Positions 35,197 to 43,846 of a stretch of DNA of 64,000 nucleotides are shown in pieces. The notes below the pieces were generated by a model that was not told where the DNA came from, searched no databases, and saw only the letters and a program-made list of their open reading frames with translations. The stretch spans positions 1 to 64,000 of the forward strand of contig JAHWKY010000016.1 of the NCBI GenBank assembly GCA_019347575.1. Direction: 5' to 3'. The first letter of the stretch is position 1, and each line of letters begins with the position of its first letter. The stretch comes from Actinomycetota bacterium. GTDB lineage: Bacteria; Actinomycetota; Nitriliruptoria; Nitriliruptorales; Nitriliruptoraceae. A program made the translations under genes and the position numbers.

Positions 35197-35252
35197 CCCC
35201 GCGTTGGTAGCGTCCCGCTGTCGCTGACCGCTACTCGGCAGGGGGGTACATC

Positions 35253-35750
35253 GTGGACATGAAGAAGAAGGTCACCAAGGGCAATCACGGGCTGCCGGAC
35301 GGGGAGCAGATCCTCGGGACCGTGCTGCTCAACCCGCTCGGCACCACCGCGAGCACGAGCGGGGGTGCCGCGGGAGGCCTCATCGGCCACGCGGTGGCCG
35401 GACAAGTCGCCAAGCGCAAGCAGAAGGCGGAGGACGAGCGCGTCGCCTCCGAGGGCGCCACGACCGAGGGGCTCGCGTCGAGCTTCCCCGCGGGCCGCAA
35501 CTTCCTGTCCGTCACCGACAAGCGGTGGGTCGTTCACTCGCTCGGGGCGATGTCGGGCAAGGCCAAGGAACTCGCGGGTGAGTTCCCTCACGGAGACATC
35601 ACCGGGCTGACCTACGACAAGGGCAAGCTGTCGTCCAAGCTGGTCCTGCGCTTCACCGACGGGTCGCAGCTCGGGCTCGAGGTCCCCGGGCGCACCAACA
35701 TCGACGAGTTCCTGGCCGCCGCTTCGCAGGTGGGCGCGCCGCAGGTGTAG
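35253..35750 (+). CDS. Cytosolic protein with a bacterial PH-like C-terminal domain, function unknown
   Basis: The 165-aa protein begins at a GTG preceded by a G-rich ribosome site (GGGGGG); an ATG two codons later is an alternative. The N-terminus is basic. A Gly/Ala-rich stretch (TSGGAAGGLIGHAVAG) could insert in or lie on the membrane, followed by a charged Lys/Glu segment. The C-terminal 90 aa (RNFLSVTDKRWVVHSLGAM, then ITGLTYDKGKLSSKLVLRFTDGSQLGLEV) look like a bacterial PH-fold domain. No function can be assigned. The DrrAB-type exporter follows 35 bp later. Confidence 0.7.
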   Translation: MDMKKKVTKGNHGLPDGEQILGTVLLNPLGTTASTSGGAAGGLIGHAVAGQVAKRKQKAEDERVASEGATTEGLASSFPAGRNFLSVTDKRWVVHSLGAMSGKAKELAGEFPHGDITGLTYDKGKLSSKLVLRFTDGSQLGLEVPGRTNIDEFLAAASQVGAPQV

Positions 35751-35785
35751 GTTCCCCGGCCGTTCCCCTGACCCAGGACCGGCCC

Positions 35786-36757
35786 TTGCACGCCATCGAG
35801 ATCGAAGGTCTCGTCAAGCACTTCGGCGAGGTCGTCGCCCTCGACGGCCTCGATCTCGCCGTGCCCCGCGGGTCGGTGTTCGGTCTGCTCGGACCCAACG
35901 GGGCGGGCAAGACCACCGCGGTCCGCATCCTGTCGACGCTCCTCGTCCCCACCGCCGGGACGGCGCGCGTCTCGGGCCACGACATCGTCGCCGAGCCCGA
36001 GAAGGTCCGTCGGCTGATCGGGCTGACCGGTCAGTTCGCCTCGGTCGACGAGGAGCTCACCGGGCTCGAGAACCTCGTCCTCATCGGCCGGCTGGTCGGC
36101 ATGGAGGGTCGCGACGCCACCGCGCGTGGGCGCGAGCTGCTCGAACGCTTCGACCTCGCCGACGCCGGCGCTCGGCCTGCAAAGACGTACTCGGGCGGCA
36201 TGCGCCGCCGGCTCGACCTCGCGGCGAGCCTGGTCGCGCGACCGCCGATCCTGTTCCTCGACGAACCCACCACCGGACTCGACCCCCGTAGCCGGCTCGG
36301 GATGTGGGGGGTGATCCGGGAGGTGATCTCCGAGGGCGCGACCCTGCTCTTGACCACGCAGTACCTCGAGGAAGCCGACCAGCTGACCGACACGATCGCC
36401 GTGATCGACCACGGACGCGTCATCGCCGAGGGCACCGCCGACGCGCTCAAGGACCAGGTCGGCGGTCAGGTCGTCGAGGCGCGCGTCACCAGTCCCGATC
36501 AACTCGAGGGACTCGAGACGGCGCTGAACGAGATCGCCGGCGAGTCGACGGTCGACCGCCCCGGCCGCCGCGTGACCGCGCCAGCCCCGGACGGCTTGGG
36601 CTCGCTGGCACACATCGCGCAGGCGCTCGCGGGGCGCGACATCCGCGTCGCCGACCTGAGCCTGCGTCGGCCCTCGCTCGACGAGGTGTTCCTGCAGATC
36701 ACGGGCGAGCACATCGCCGAAGAGACCGGGTCGCTCGAGGAGGTGGACGCGCTGTGA
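35786..36757 (+). CDS. DrrA-type ABC exporter ATP-binding subunit
   Basis: The 323-aa protein starts at a TTG. It has the ATPase motifs GPNGAGKTTAVR, TYSGGMRRRLDLAASL, LFLDEPTTGLDPRSR and the switch LLTTQYLEEADQL. After about residue 220 comes the C-terminal extension typical of daunorubicin-resistance DrrA proteins (EVFLQITGEHIAEE). Its TGA overlaps the permease start (GTGA). It drives export of a drug or lipid-like compound with the ABC-2 permease. Confidence 0.92.
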   Translation: MHAIEIEGLVKHFGEVVALDGLDLAVPRGSVFGLLGPNGAGKTTAVRILSTLLVPTAGTARVSGHDIVAEPEKVRRLIGLTGQFASVDEELTGLENLVLIGRLVGMEGRDATARGRELLERFDLADAGARPAKTYSGGMRRRLDLAASLVARPPILFLDEPTTGLDPRSRLGMWGVIREVISEGATLLLTTQYLEEADQLTDTIAVIDHGRVIAEGTADALKDQVGGQVVEARVTSPDQLEGLETALNEIAGESTVDRPGRRVTAPAPDGLGSLAHIAQALAGRDIRVADLSLRRPSLDEVFLQITGEHIAEETGSLEEVDAL

Positions 36758-37569
36758 CCGCCATCACCCAGCAGCACGGGACCGGTGCCGCCCTGTCACA
36801 GTCGTGGCTGCTGGCGAAGCGCAACCTGGTCACGCTGACCCGACGCCCCGACGTGATCACGTTCATCGTGATCCAGCCGATCATGTTCACGTTGCTGTTC
36901 GTGTACGTGTTCGGCGGCGCCATCCAGGTCCCCGGCGTCACCTACGTGAACTTCCTGATGCCGGGCGTGATCGTCCAGACGCTGGCGTTCGACGCGCCCG
37001 TGACGGCGATCGGGCTCAACGACGACCTGAGCAAGGGCGTCCTCGACCGCTTCCGGTCCCTGCCGATCTCGCGTTCCGCGGTGCTCGTGGGGCGGCTGAT
37101 CGCAGATTCGATACGCGGACTGGGAGTGCTCGCCCTGATCATCGGAGTCGGCTACCTGGTCGGCTTCCGCTTCGACGATGGGGTGGTCTCGGCCCTCGGG
37201 GCGGTGGTCCTGGCGTGGCTGTTCGCCATCGGGATCGCGTGGGGCAGCGCGATCGTCGGGATGTCGGTGCCGAACCCGGAGGCGGTGCAGGCGGCCGTGT
37301 TCACCGCGTTGTTCCCGATCGTGTTCGTCAGCAGCATCTTCGTTCCGCTCCAGACGATGCCGGGCTGGCTCCAACCCGTCGCCCAGCACAACCCGATGAC
37401 ACGCGTGGCTGACGCGGTCCGCGCCCTGTCGCTCGACGACGCCGATCGGATCGCGGTCGGGCTGGGCGCCGCGGTCGCCGGCAAGGTGTGGATCGCCCTG
37501 GCGTGGTCGCTCGGCCTGATCGCGGTGTTCGTGCCCCTAGCCGTCCGCCGCTACCGCCACCTCACCTGA
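36754..37569 (+). CDS. DrrB-type ABC-2 permease
   Basis: The GTG at 36754 overlaps the ATPase stop by 4 bp; the longer open frame from 36304 is an artefact of frame sharing. The 271-aa protein has six predicted helices, beginning with a cytosolic amphipathic segment (SQSWLLAKRNLVTLTRRPDV) and the ABC-2 signature region (PNPEAVQAAVFTALFPIVFVSSIFVPLQTMPGWLQPVAQHNPMT). It pairs with the ATPase. A strong terminator follows 8 bp after the stop. Confidence 0.92.
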   Translation: MTAITQQHGTGAALSQSWLLAKRNLVTLTRRPDVITFIVIQPIMFTLLFVYVFGGAIQVPGVTYVNFLMPGVIVQTLAFDAPVTAIGLNDDLSKGVLDRFRSLPISRSAVLVGRLIADSIRGLGVLALIIGVGYLVGFRFDDGVVSALGAVVLAWLFAIGIAWGSAIVGMSVPNPEAVQAAVFTALFPIVFVSSIFVPLQTMPGWLQPVAQHNPMTRVADAVRALSLDDADRIAVGLGAAVAGKVWIALAWSLGLIAVFVPLAVRRYRHLT

Positions 37570-37577
37570 GAACGAGG

Positions 37578-37604
37578 AGGCCCCCGTCACGTGGACGGGG
37601 GCCT
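37578..37604. terminator. Strong terminator between DrrB and CsbD genes
   Basis: A perfect 11-bp stem, AGGCCCCCGTC/GACGGGGGCCT, with a 5-nt loop lies between the convergent DrrB-type gene (ends 37569) and the CsbD gene (ends 37625). It probably works in both directions. Confidence 0.75.
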
Positions 37605-37624
37605 ACTCTCGGTCGCGTGGGGCG

Positions 37625-37795
37625 TCAACTGCCCTGGTGCTCCTGCTCCTTCTGCTCGGCCTTCTCGGCCTCCTCGCGATGCTCAGCCTTCTCCTGTTGG
37701 GCCTCGCCCTCGTTGGCGAGTTCGTCGGAGCCGGTGAGCTTGCCCACGGCCTCCTTGGCGGTCCCCTTCATCTTGTCAGCGTCCTGGTCCGACAC
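37625..37795 (-). CDS. CsbD family small stress protein
   Basis: This 56-aa gene is short but clear: a GTG start with AGGAG 5 nt upstream, and a product beginning SDQDADKMKGTAKEAVGKL, then TGSDELANEGEAQQEKAE. That matches the CsbD pattern of K-x-GxxKExxGKxTgd-xLxxeGkxqq. The remainder is a highly charged Glu/Lys/Gln tail. CsbD proteins are general-stress-induced and of uncertain biochemical role. The 214 bp upstream to the CBS gene shows nothing further. Confidence 0.85.
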   Translation of the reverse strand: MSDQDADKMKGTAKEAVGKLTGSDELANEGEAQQEKAEHREEAEKAEQKEQEHQGS

Positions 37796-38009
37796 GGTCG
37801 CTCCTCTTGGTCGCTTCTCGATCGGCCCCCTCAGCGTGCACGGCCGTCGAGGCCAGCGCGGCCGGGGCGCCCGTCCAGAAGGTCGGCCGAGGCCGGATCA
37901 GGAACGAACGTCCACGGTGGCGAACACCTCGCGCAACGACCTGAGGAGGTGCGCGGGCCCTCCCGTTGAGGCACCATGGTGGGCATCTGGCTGGCGAAGG
38001 AGCAAGGCC

Positions 38010-38453
38010 GTGAGCGTCCCTGTCCGTTCCATCCTCGAACGCAAGGGCAGCGAAGTCGTGACCGTCAAGCCCGACGATCGCGTCGACGAGGCGGTCAAGG
38101 TGCTCCGTCGAGCGAACGTGGGCGCGGTCGTGGTGTCGGACAGCGGCGAGGACGTGGCAGGCATCGTGTCGGAGCGCGACATCGTGCGCCGTCTGGCGGA
38201 CGGGGGAACCGCCATCCTCGAACGCTCCGTGACGGACATCATGAGCAGTCCGGTGACGACGTGCGGGCCCGACCAGACCGCAGACGAGCTGATGTCGATG
38301 ATGACGGAGGGCCGGATCCGCCACCTCCCCGTCGTCGAGGATGGGCGCATGGTCGGCCTGGTGTCCATCGGGGACGTCGTGAAGTCCTACGTCGACGAAC
38401 TCGAGGTCCGCAACGAGGCACTGACCGACTACGTCAGTGGGACCCGCTACTGA
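38010..38453 (+). CDS. Two-CBS-domain protein
   Basis: The GTG at 38010 has AAGGAG 7 nt upstream and gives a 147-aa protein made of one CBS pair: SILERKGSEVVTVKPDDRVDEAVKVL and VTDIMSSPVTTCGPDQTADELMSMM, each followed by the conserved GAVVVSD/RHLPVVEDGRMVGLVSIGDVV segment. Such stand-alone CBS proteins bind adenine nucleotides and sense energy state. The longer frame from 37488 is rejected. The last 20 bp overlap the convergent histidine kinase gene. Confidence 0.9.
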   Translation: MSVPVRSILERKGSEVVTVKPDDRVDEAVKVLRRANVGAVVVSDSGEDVAGIVSERDIVRRLADGGTAILERSVTDIMSSPVTTCGPDQTADELMSMMTEGRIRHLPVVEDGRMVGLVSIGDVVKSYVDELEVRNEALTDYVSGTRY

Positions 38454-39819
38454 CTGGGACGGTGTAGGTGAACGTCGTGCCGGTCCCGGGCTGGCTCCGC
38501 ACGTCGATGGAGCCACCCTGGCCTTCCACGAGCGCCTTGGTGATGTACAGGCCCAGGCCGGTGCCGGCCGTGTGACCTGCGGCATCACCGACGCGGCTGA
38601 ACGGCCGGAAGAGCGCGGGTAGGTCCTCGGCGGCGATGCCACGACCGGCATCGGTCACCTCAACACGTACCTCGTCGCCAGGCACCGTCACGTCGATCCG
38701 CACGGGAGTCTCGGGCGACGAGAACTTGATCGCGTTGGACAGCAGGTTGTTGAGCACCTGTACCTGCCGTCCGGCATCTGCCGACACGAGCGGCGTGTCC
38801 TGCGACACCTCGACATCGATCCGTCGCCCCGTGCCGGACCGAACCTGCGCCACGACCTCGTCGACTAGGGCGCGCAGATCCACGGGGGCGATGCGGTAGG
38901 TGAACGTCCCCGCCTCGAGGCGTGAGACGAGAAGCAGGTCGTCGAGCAGGCGCCGGATCTGGTCCGCACTACGCAACGCCGCGCCCAGCTGCTGGCGGAT
39001 CTGGTCCTCGTTGAGCTCGGTGAGCGACTCCTCGAGGAGCGAGAGCATCCCCGAGATGATCGTCGCGGGCGTCTGCACGTCGTGCACGACCATCGCCATG
39101 AACTCGCGGCGGAGCCGGTCGGCTTCGCGGAGGCGATCGAGCGCATCCTCGAGCTGGGCTTGCTTGCGGCGGAGGGCGTCGCGTTCGTTGGAGCCGACGA
39201 TGGCTTGCTGCTGCAGCAGCCGCACCGTCTCGGGCTGCTCGGCGGCCCCCGTGAGCCCGGTCAGGCTCTCGCTCGGCACCACGGCGGTGTGCGCGTCGAC
39301 GACGCGTCGGAACGCATCCACCTCGACCGGCCCCGAGAACGCACTCGTCGGGTAACCACAGAACAGCGCGAAGGGCAGGGTCTCGCCGAGCCGGTTCCAC
39401 AACTCCTCGAGCTGCAGCGCGACGGTGACCTCGCGCCGATCCCATGCGATCGCGACCATCTCGCCGAAGGCGTACACGCGCCGTCCAACGCTGGTGTGTC
39501 GCTCGATCAGCCCACCGATGACGTCGTCGAAGCGGTCGGCGTTGGGCGAACCGGCCGAGGTGAACGAGTCGAGCAGGTCCGCGGCGTCGAGTGCGACGTA
39601 GTGATCGGCATCGTTGACCGAGATGCCCCGCTCGAGCAGCGCCTGTGCGATGAGGTGACGGTGCTCGGGAGTGGCGATGACGATCGCCGCTGCGTCCGGA
39701 CCGAACGCGGGCGCGAGGAAGGCCGCGACCGCACCGGCGAGGTGAGCGTCGGTCTCGTAGAAGCCCACGACGTGGTCGTGGGCCTGCGTCGACGCGCGGT
39801 CGGTGGCGGTCCGGGACAA
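38434..39819 (-). CDS. MEDS-domain sensor histidine kinase
   Basis: The 461-aa soluble protein has an N-terminal MEDS/DcmR-type sensory domain (about 12-190; HDHVVGFYETDAHLAGAV, then FALFCGYPTSAF), a coiled-coil linker (about 210-238) and a HisKA domain with His246 in VVHDVQTPATIISG. A HATPase domain follows with NNLLSNAIKFS, DAGRGIAAEDLPALFRPFSR and GTGLGLYITKAL. No membrane helix is seen, so it senses a cytosolic signal, perhaps a redox state or small one-carbon compound by analogy with DcmR. No partner response regulator is adjacent. The 220 bp upstream holds no recognised feature. Confidence 0.9.
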   Translation of the reverse strand: MSRTATDRASTQAHDHVVGFYETDAHLAGAVAAFLAPAFGPDAAAIVIATPEHRHLIAQALLERGISVNDADHYVALDAADLLDSFTSAGSPNADRFDDVIGGLIERHTSVGRRVYAFGEMVAIAWDRREVTVALQLEELWNRLGETLPFALFCGYPTSAFSGPVEVDAFRRVVDAHTAVVPSESLTGLTGAAEQPETVRLLQQQAIVGSNERDALRRKQAQLEDALDRLREADRLRREFMAMVVHDVQTPATIISGMLSLLEESLTELNEDQIRQQLGAALRSADQIRRLLDDLLLVSRLEAGTFTYRIAPVDLRALVDEVVAQVRSGTGRRIDVEVSQDTPLVSADAGRQVQVLNNLLSNAIKFSSPETPVRIDVTVPGDEVRVEVTDAGRGIAAEDLPALFRPFSRVGDAAGHTAGTGLGLYITKALVEGQGGSIDVRSQPGTGTTFTYTVPVSSGSH

Positions 39820-40039
39820 GCCTGACCCCCGCTGCTCGATCGGTTCCAGAGCCTCAACGAGGATACGAGCGGGCTCCCGTGCCCACTCCCTGGCAGAGCA
39901 CCGCCGAACGGACAGGTCCGGTTCGTCCGCCTCCGACGATGCGCGCCCTGAGCTGAGCGTGCTAGCGGCGGCCGCGGCGAGGAGGGTGACGGCGGGGCCG
40001 TGCAGGCGTAGTGTTCGCCGACCGTCAAGGGAGGAAGAG

Positions 40040-40426
40040 ATGCTCGGCGACTACCCGGTAACGGCCACGGTCCCGACCGCGGATCTCGAACGGGCCGCTG
40101 CCTTCTACTCGGACGTGCTCGGCCTCACCGAGGTCGGAGCCATGGAAGGCGAGAGCGTGCACTACGAGTGCGGCGCGGGGACGATGCTCGAGCTGTACCG
40201 CACCCGCGCTGGCGTCGGCAACGGACACACCGAAGCGGGGTGGCAGGTCGACGACATCGAGGCGGTCGTCGCCGGCCTCCGCGAGCGGGGCGTCGAGTTC
40301 GAGGAGTACGACCTCGGCGACGGCATGAAGACCGAGAACGGCATCCTCGCCGCGGGCGACGACAAGGCGGCCTGGTTCAAGGACCCCGACGGCAACGTCC
40401 TCGGGGTGTTCCAGGCCTCCGAGTAG
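40040..40426 (+). CDS. VOC superfamily (glyoxalase/bleomycin-resistance fold) protein
   Basis: The ATG at 40040 has AGGGAGG ideally placed at 40028-40034. The 128-aa product has the betaalphabetabetabeta repeats: VPTADLERAAAFYSDVLGL, then HYECGAGTMLELY, VDDIEAVVAGLRERGVEF and AAWFKDPDGNVLGVFQ. Possible metal ligands are His/Glu in these strands. It is cytosolic; its role as enzyme or binding protein is undefined. It lies 62 bp before the MFS_3 exporter and may belong to a drug- or metabolite-handling pair with it. Confidence 0.88.
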   Translation: MLGDYPVTATVPTADLERAAAFYSDVLGLTEVGAMEGESVHYECGAGTMLELYRTRAGVGNGHTEAGWQVDDIEAVVAGLRERGVEFEEYDLGDGMKTENGILAAGDDKAAWFKDPDGNVLGVFQASE

Positions 40427-40488
40427 CGAAGCGGTTTCGAGCCGCCTGACGCGGGGGTTGTCGCGCGACGGGGCTACCGTCGCGCCGG

Positions 40489-42180
40489 ATGACCTCCGAC
40501 GACGCCCTACTGGAACCCGGCACGTTCGCGCCCCTGCGTGTGCCGGAGTACCGACGCGTGTGGAGCGGGTCGCTGGTCAGCCACCTCGGGACCTTCCTGC
40601 AGCTGGTCGCTGCGCCGTGGCTCATGAACGAGCTCACCGGATCCCCCCTGCTGGTCGCACTCGTCGCGTCCGCGCTGTGGCTGCCCCGGCTCGTGTTGAC
40701 CGTGCCCGCCGGGGTCCTCGCCGACGTCTTCGACCGCCGCGCGGTCCTCCTGGCTGGTCAGTTGTTCAACGCCGGGACCGTCGCCGTCCTCGGCGTCCTG
40801 ACGTGGCAGGACCGCGTCACGCCCGAGGGCCTGCTGGCCCTCTCCTTGCTCCTCGGCATGGGCACCGCCGTAGCCCTGCCCGCCTACCAGACGCTGCTTC
40901 CCGATCTGGTCCCTCCCCCGCTGCTCGCCAACGCCATCACGCTCAACTCCGCCGGGTTCAACGTCGCGCGGGCGCTGGGGCCGTCGGTCGCGGGTGCGCT
41001 GGTCGCCGCCGGACAGATCCCGCTCGCGTTCTTCCTGAACGCCGCGAGCTACCTCGTCGTCGTGGCGGTCCTGCTCACGATCCCCCGCGAGGTGACCGAC
41101 GCCACCGGCCGGCAGCCGATGCTGCGTTCGGCCACGACCGGGTTCCAGTACGCCCGCTTCACCGGGCCGATCCGCATCGCCCTGGCCGTGACGGGGGCGT
41201 TCGCACTCACCGCAGCCTCCGTGCAGAGCCTGCTCCCCACGGTCGTCTCGGCCGACCTCGGCCTCGGTGCGGCCGCGTTCGGTCTGCTGTACGGGGGGTT
41301 CGGCGCCGGAGCGCTCGTCGGCGCCGTCACGCGGGAGCGTGGCCGCCGGATCGTCGCCGGTCGCCTCATCCTGCCGTTGTCGATCGCGGGGTTCGGGGCG
41401 GCCGGTGTGGTGTTCGGACTGTCGCGGTTCGCCATCCTCAGCGCCGTGGCGCTGGCGTTCGCCGGTCTGTTCTGGGTCTGGACGATGACGACGCTCAACG
41501 CCAGCGTCCAGATGCTCGCGCCCCGCTGGGTCCGCGGTCGGGTGATGAGCCTGTACGTGATGGCCGCTGGGATGCAGCCGATCGGCGCGTTCGTCGCCGG
41601 TGTCATCGCCGAGTTCTCCGGACCGGGCGTCGCGGTCGCGTGCATGACCGGTGCCACCGTCGTCCTCGGCCTCTACGCGCGGCGCTTGACCCTGCCGGTG
41701 CTGGACGAGATCGTCATGCCCGCGCCGCCCGACGACTGGACGGTGGCGCCGCACCCCCTCCGGGTCGGAGGGTCGCCCGTCGCGGTCGTCACGACCTGGC
41801 GGATCGATCCCCACGACGTCGACGGGTTCCTCGCCGCCATGCGGCAGCTGCGTCGTCACCGCCTGCGGACCGGGGCGAGACGGTGGTCGTTGTACCGGGA
41901 TGCGTCGGATCCCTACCGCATCAGCGAGTCGTTCGAGGTCTACGACTGGGACGAGCACCTGGCGCAGCACGAGCGCATAGACGTCGACGCCGCCGCGGCG
42001 ATCCTGCGCGCCCGCTCCTTCGATCGCGACGACGGCCCGGTGACGATCCACCTCGCCGGGATCGACCTCGTCGAGGGCTCGCTGCCGATCGAGCAGCAGC
42101 TCCTCACCGTCCACGAGGAGTACCACGAGATCGATGGCAGCACGCCGCTGCGCTCGGTCGCGCCGAAGCTCGAACCCTAG
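40489..42180 (+). CDS. MFS_3 family exporter with C-terminal soluble domain
   Basis: The 563-aa protein has about 11-12 membrane helices in the EntS-like MFS arrangement (FAPLRVPEYRRVWSGSLVSHLG; PAGVLADVFDRRAVLLAGQ; ITLNSAGFNVARALGPSVAG). It continues beyond residue 410 into a 150-aa soluble domain (VAVVTTWRIDPHDVDGFLAAMRQLRRHRLRTGA; RISESFEVYDWDEHLAQHER). That extension is known in the MFS_3/transmembrane secretion effector family and resembles a ferredoxin-like monooxygenase fold. It probably exports a siderophore, drug or metabolite. It ends 19 bp from the convergent arsR gene. Confidence 0.87.
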   Translation: MTSDDALLEPGTFAPLRVPEYRRVWSGSLVSHLGTFLQLVAAPWLMNELTGSPLLVALVASALWLPRLVLTVPAGVLADVFDRRAVLLAGQLFNAGTVAVLGVLTWQDRVTPEGLLALSLLLGMGTAVALPAYQTLLPDLVPPPLLANAITLNSAGFNVARALGPSVAGALVAAGQIPLAFFLNAASYLVVVAVLLTIPREVTDATGRQPMLRSATTGFQYARFTGPIRIALAVTGAFALTAASVQSLLPTVVSADLGLGAAAFGLLYGGFGAGALVGAVTRERGRRIVAGRLILPLSIAGFGAAGVVFGLSRFAILSAVALAFAGLFWVWTMTTLNASVQMLAPRWVRGRVMSLYVMAAGMQPIGAFVAGVIAEFSGPGVAVACMTGATVVLGLYARRLTLPVLDEIVMPAPPDDWTVAPHPLRVGGSPVAVVTTWRIDPHDVDGFLAAMRQLRRHRLRTGARRWSLYRDASDPYRISESFEVYDWDEHLAQHERIDVDAAAAILRARSFDRDDGPVTIHLAGIDLVEGSLPIEQQLLTVHEEYHEIDGSTPLRSVAPKLEP

Positions 42181-42199
42181 TGCGGCTGATCCTGAGCGG

Positions 42200-42529
42200 T
42201 CATGCCCCGAGCGCATCCCGCAGGATCTCGAGCCGCTCGGGCATGACGCTGAACCAAGCCCACCGGCCCCGCTTCTCGCGCGTGAGCAGGCCGGCCTCGG
42301 TCAGCACCGAAAGGTGGTGGCTGACCGTCGGCTGGCTGCGGCCCAACGGCTCGACGAGGTCGCAGGCGCACACCTCGCCGTCCGGCGCGGACGCGATCAG
42401 GCTCAGGAGCCTCAGTCGGACGGGGTCCGCGAGGACCTTGAAGGCGCCGGCCAGCTCGTCGGCCTGGTCCTGCGACAGTGCGGCGTCGAGCACCGGCTCG
42501 CAGCACGCGGTGATCGTCTGGACCTCCAC
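42200..42529 (-). CDS. arsR: ArsR family metal(loid)-sensing repressor
   Basis: The GTG at 42529 with GGAGG upstream gives a 109-aa protein; the longer frame to 42613 would run over the operator. It has a winged helix-turn-helix (LADPVRLRLLSLI; SQPTVSHHLSVLTEAGLL) and the metal-site motif EVCACDL (Cys54, Cys56) on the recognition-side helix, plus an N-terminal Cys9-Cys10 pair (TACCEP). Cys ligands in both places fit arsenite/antimonite or thiophilic metal sensing. A dyad operator lies 38 bp upstream. No arsenic efflux or reductase gene is adjacent, so the regulated target is unclear. Confidence 0.88.
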   Translation of the reverse strand: MEVQTITACCEPVLDAALSQDQADELAGAFKVLADPVRLRLLSLIASAPDGEVCACDLVEPLGRSQPTVSHHLSVLTEAGLLTREKRGRWAWFSVMPERLEILRDALGA

Positions 42530-42566
42530 GGTCCCTCCGTTCGAGGTGATGATCCCCAGCGTACCT

Positions 42567-42588
42567 CCTATCGATAACTGTCGATAGG
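42567..42588 (-). promoter_or_regulatory. ArsR-type operator dyad
   Basis: CCTATCGA-TAACTG-TCGATAGG is a perfect 8-bp inverted repeat with a 6-bp centre just upstream of arsR. It is AT-rich for this genome and of the usual ArsR/SmtB operator type, so autoregulation is likely. Confidence 0.7.
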
Positions 42589-42634
42589 TCGTGCCGCGTC
42601 GCCGGTCGATCACGGTGCCGCCCTCGTCTTGGCA

Positions 42635-43837
42635 CTACACGAGAGCGCCCGCCGGTCGCCCGCCACGAACGGTGAGGCTGCCGACGAGCGCCACCGCAGC
42701 GGTCACGGTCCAGGCCACGACGTAGCGCTCGTCCGTCACGTCGAGCAACCCGCCGAACGCGAGCGGACCGATCACGTAGCCGGTGTAGAAGGCCCTGACC
42801 ACGATCGCGGATGCGCGCCCCGCGGAGGCCGGATCCACCCGACGCACCGCGACGAGCATCACCAGGCCCTGCCACGAGACCGCGCTGGCACCCAGCGCGA
42901 CCGCGGCGGGCCAGAGCATCCACGCCCCGACGGCACCGGAGAGCGGCAGGGCGAGCACGGCAACGACCGCCGCGCGCGCGAGACCTCGCAGGAGCGGCGG
43001 GGCGATGTCCGCGCGCGCTCCCAGACGGGCCCACGTGACGCGTGAGATGACGGCGGTGGCCCCGAGCACCGCCGTCAGCCCCCCGGCGACCGCGGGTGCG
43101 ACGCCCAACTCCTCGGTGGCGAAGAGCACGAGGTAGGCCGCGACCGCACCGTTGCTGGCGCCCAGCAGCGCGGCGAACGCGCTCAGGTCACGGACCGATC
43201 GGCGTGTCGCTCGCGTGACGGGCCGATCCTCCGAGGCATCGGTGGCCATCACGACCCCTCGATCGTGTACGAGCACCGAGCCGAAGGTCGCGCCGACGAC
43301 GACGGCGATGATCGCTCCCGTGACCGCCGCGGTCGGCCACCCCTCGGCCTCCGCCACGGCGGGGAGCACCGCTCCGGCGATGACGGCGCTGGCCGAGACC
43401 CCGGCCTGCTTCCAGCCCATCGCCCAGCCCTGGGTCGGTCCCGACAACCGTGCGGCGACCACGCCGTTCGTCGCCGGGTTGGCGATGGCGAGGGCGACGC
43501 CGCCGATCGCGGCGGAGACCAGCAGCACCACGTAGCCGTTGGCGAGTGCCAGCACGACGAACGCGACAGCGACGATCGGGGCGGTCAGCAACGCGGCGGA
43601 CGCCGGACCGAACCGGTCCGTGGCGCGGCCGGCGGCGGGCGCGGCGAGCGCTCCGACCGCGTACATCGCGGAGGGCAACGCACCGACCTGGAGCGAGGAG
43701 AGACCGACGTCCGCGACGAGGAAGGGAGCCAGGACACCGTAGGCGAAGCCCAGCAGCGTGCCGAGCGCCATCGTGGCGCCGAGTGCGGCGACGAGCGCGA
43801 CGGTGCGGCGGGTCGATCCGTCCGGCGGGGCGGCCAC
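42635..43837 (-). CDS. MFS transporter (12-helix)
   Basis: The 400-aa protein has the major-facilitator pattern: TMALGTLLGFAYGVLAPFLVADVG, then GALAAPAAGRATDRFG for the loop 2-3 motif, and PTQGWAMGWKQAGVSASAVI in the middle. There are about 12 predicted helices. It lies 9 bp after the TauE-type permease on the same strand, so it is probably the last gene of the long transport operon starting at 50285. The substrate is unknown. An antisense frame here is a shadow. Confidence 0.87.
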   Translation of the reverse strand: MAAPPDGSTRRTVALVAALGATMALGTLLGFAYGVLAPFLVADVGLSSLQVGALPSAMYAVGALAAPAAGRATDRFGPASAALLTAPIVAVAFVVLALANGYVVLLVSAAIGGVALAIANPATNGVVAARLSGPTQGWAMGWKQAGVSASAVIAGAVLPAVAEAEGWPTAAVTGAIIAVVVGATFGSVLVHDRGVVMATDASEDRPVTRATRRSVRDLSAFAALLGASNGAVAAYLVLFATEELGVAPAVAGGLTAVLGATAVISRVTWARLGARADIAPPLLRGLARAAVVAVLALPLSGAVGAWMLWPAAVALGASAVSWQGLVMLVAVRRVDPASAGRASAIVVRAFYTGYVIGPLAFGGLLDVTDERYVVAWTVTAAVALVGSLTVRGGRPAGALV

Positions 43838-43846
43838 CGCGGCTCC

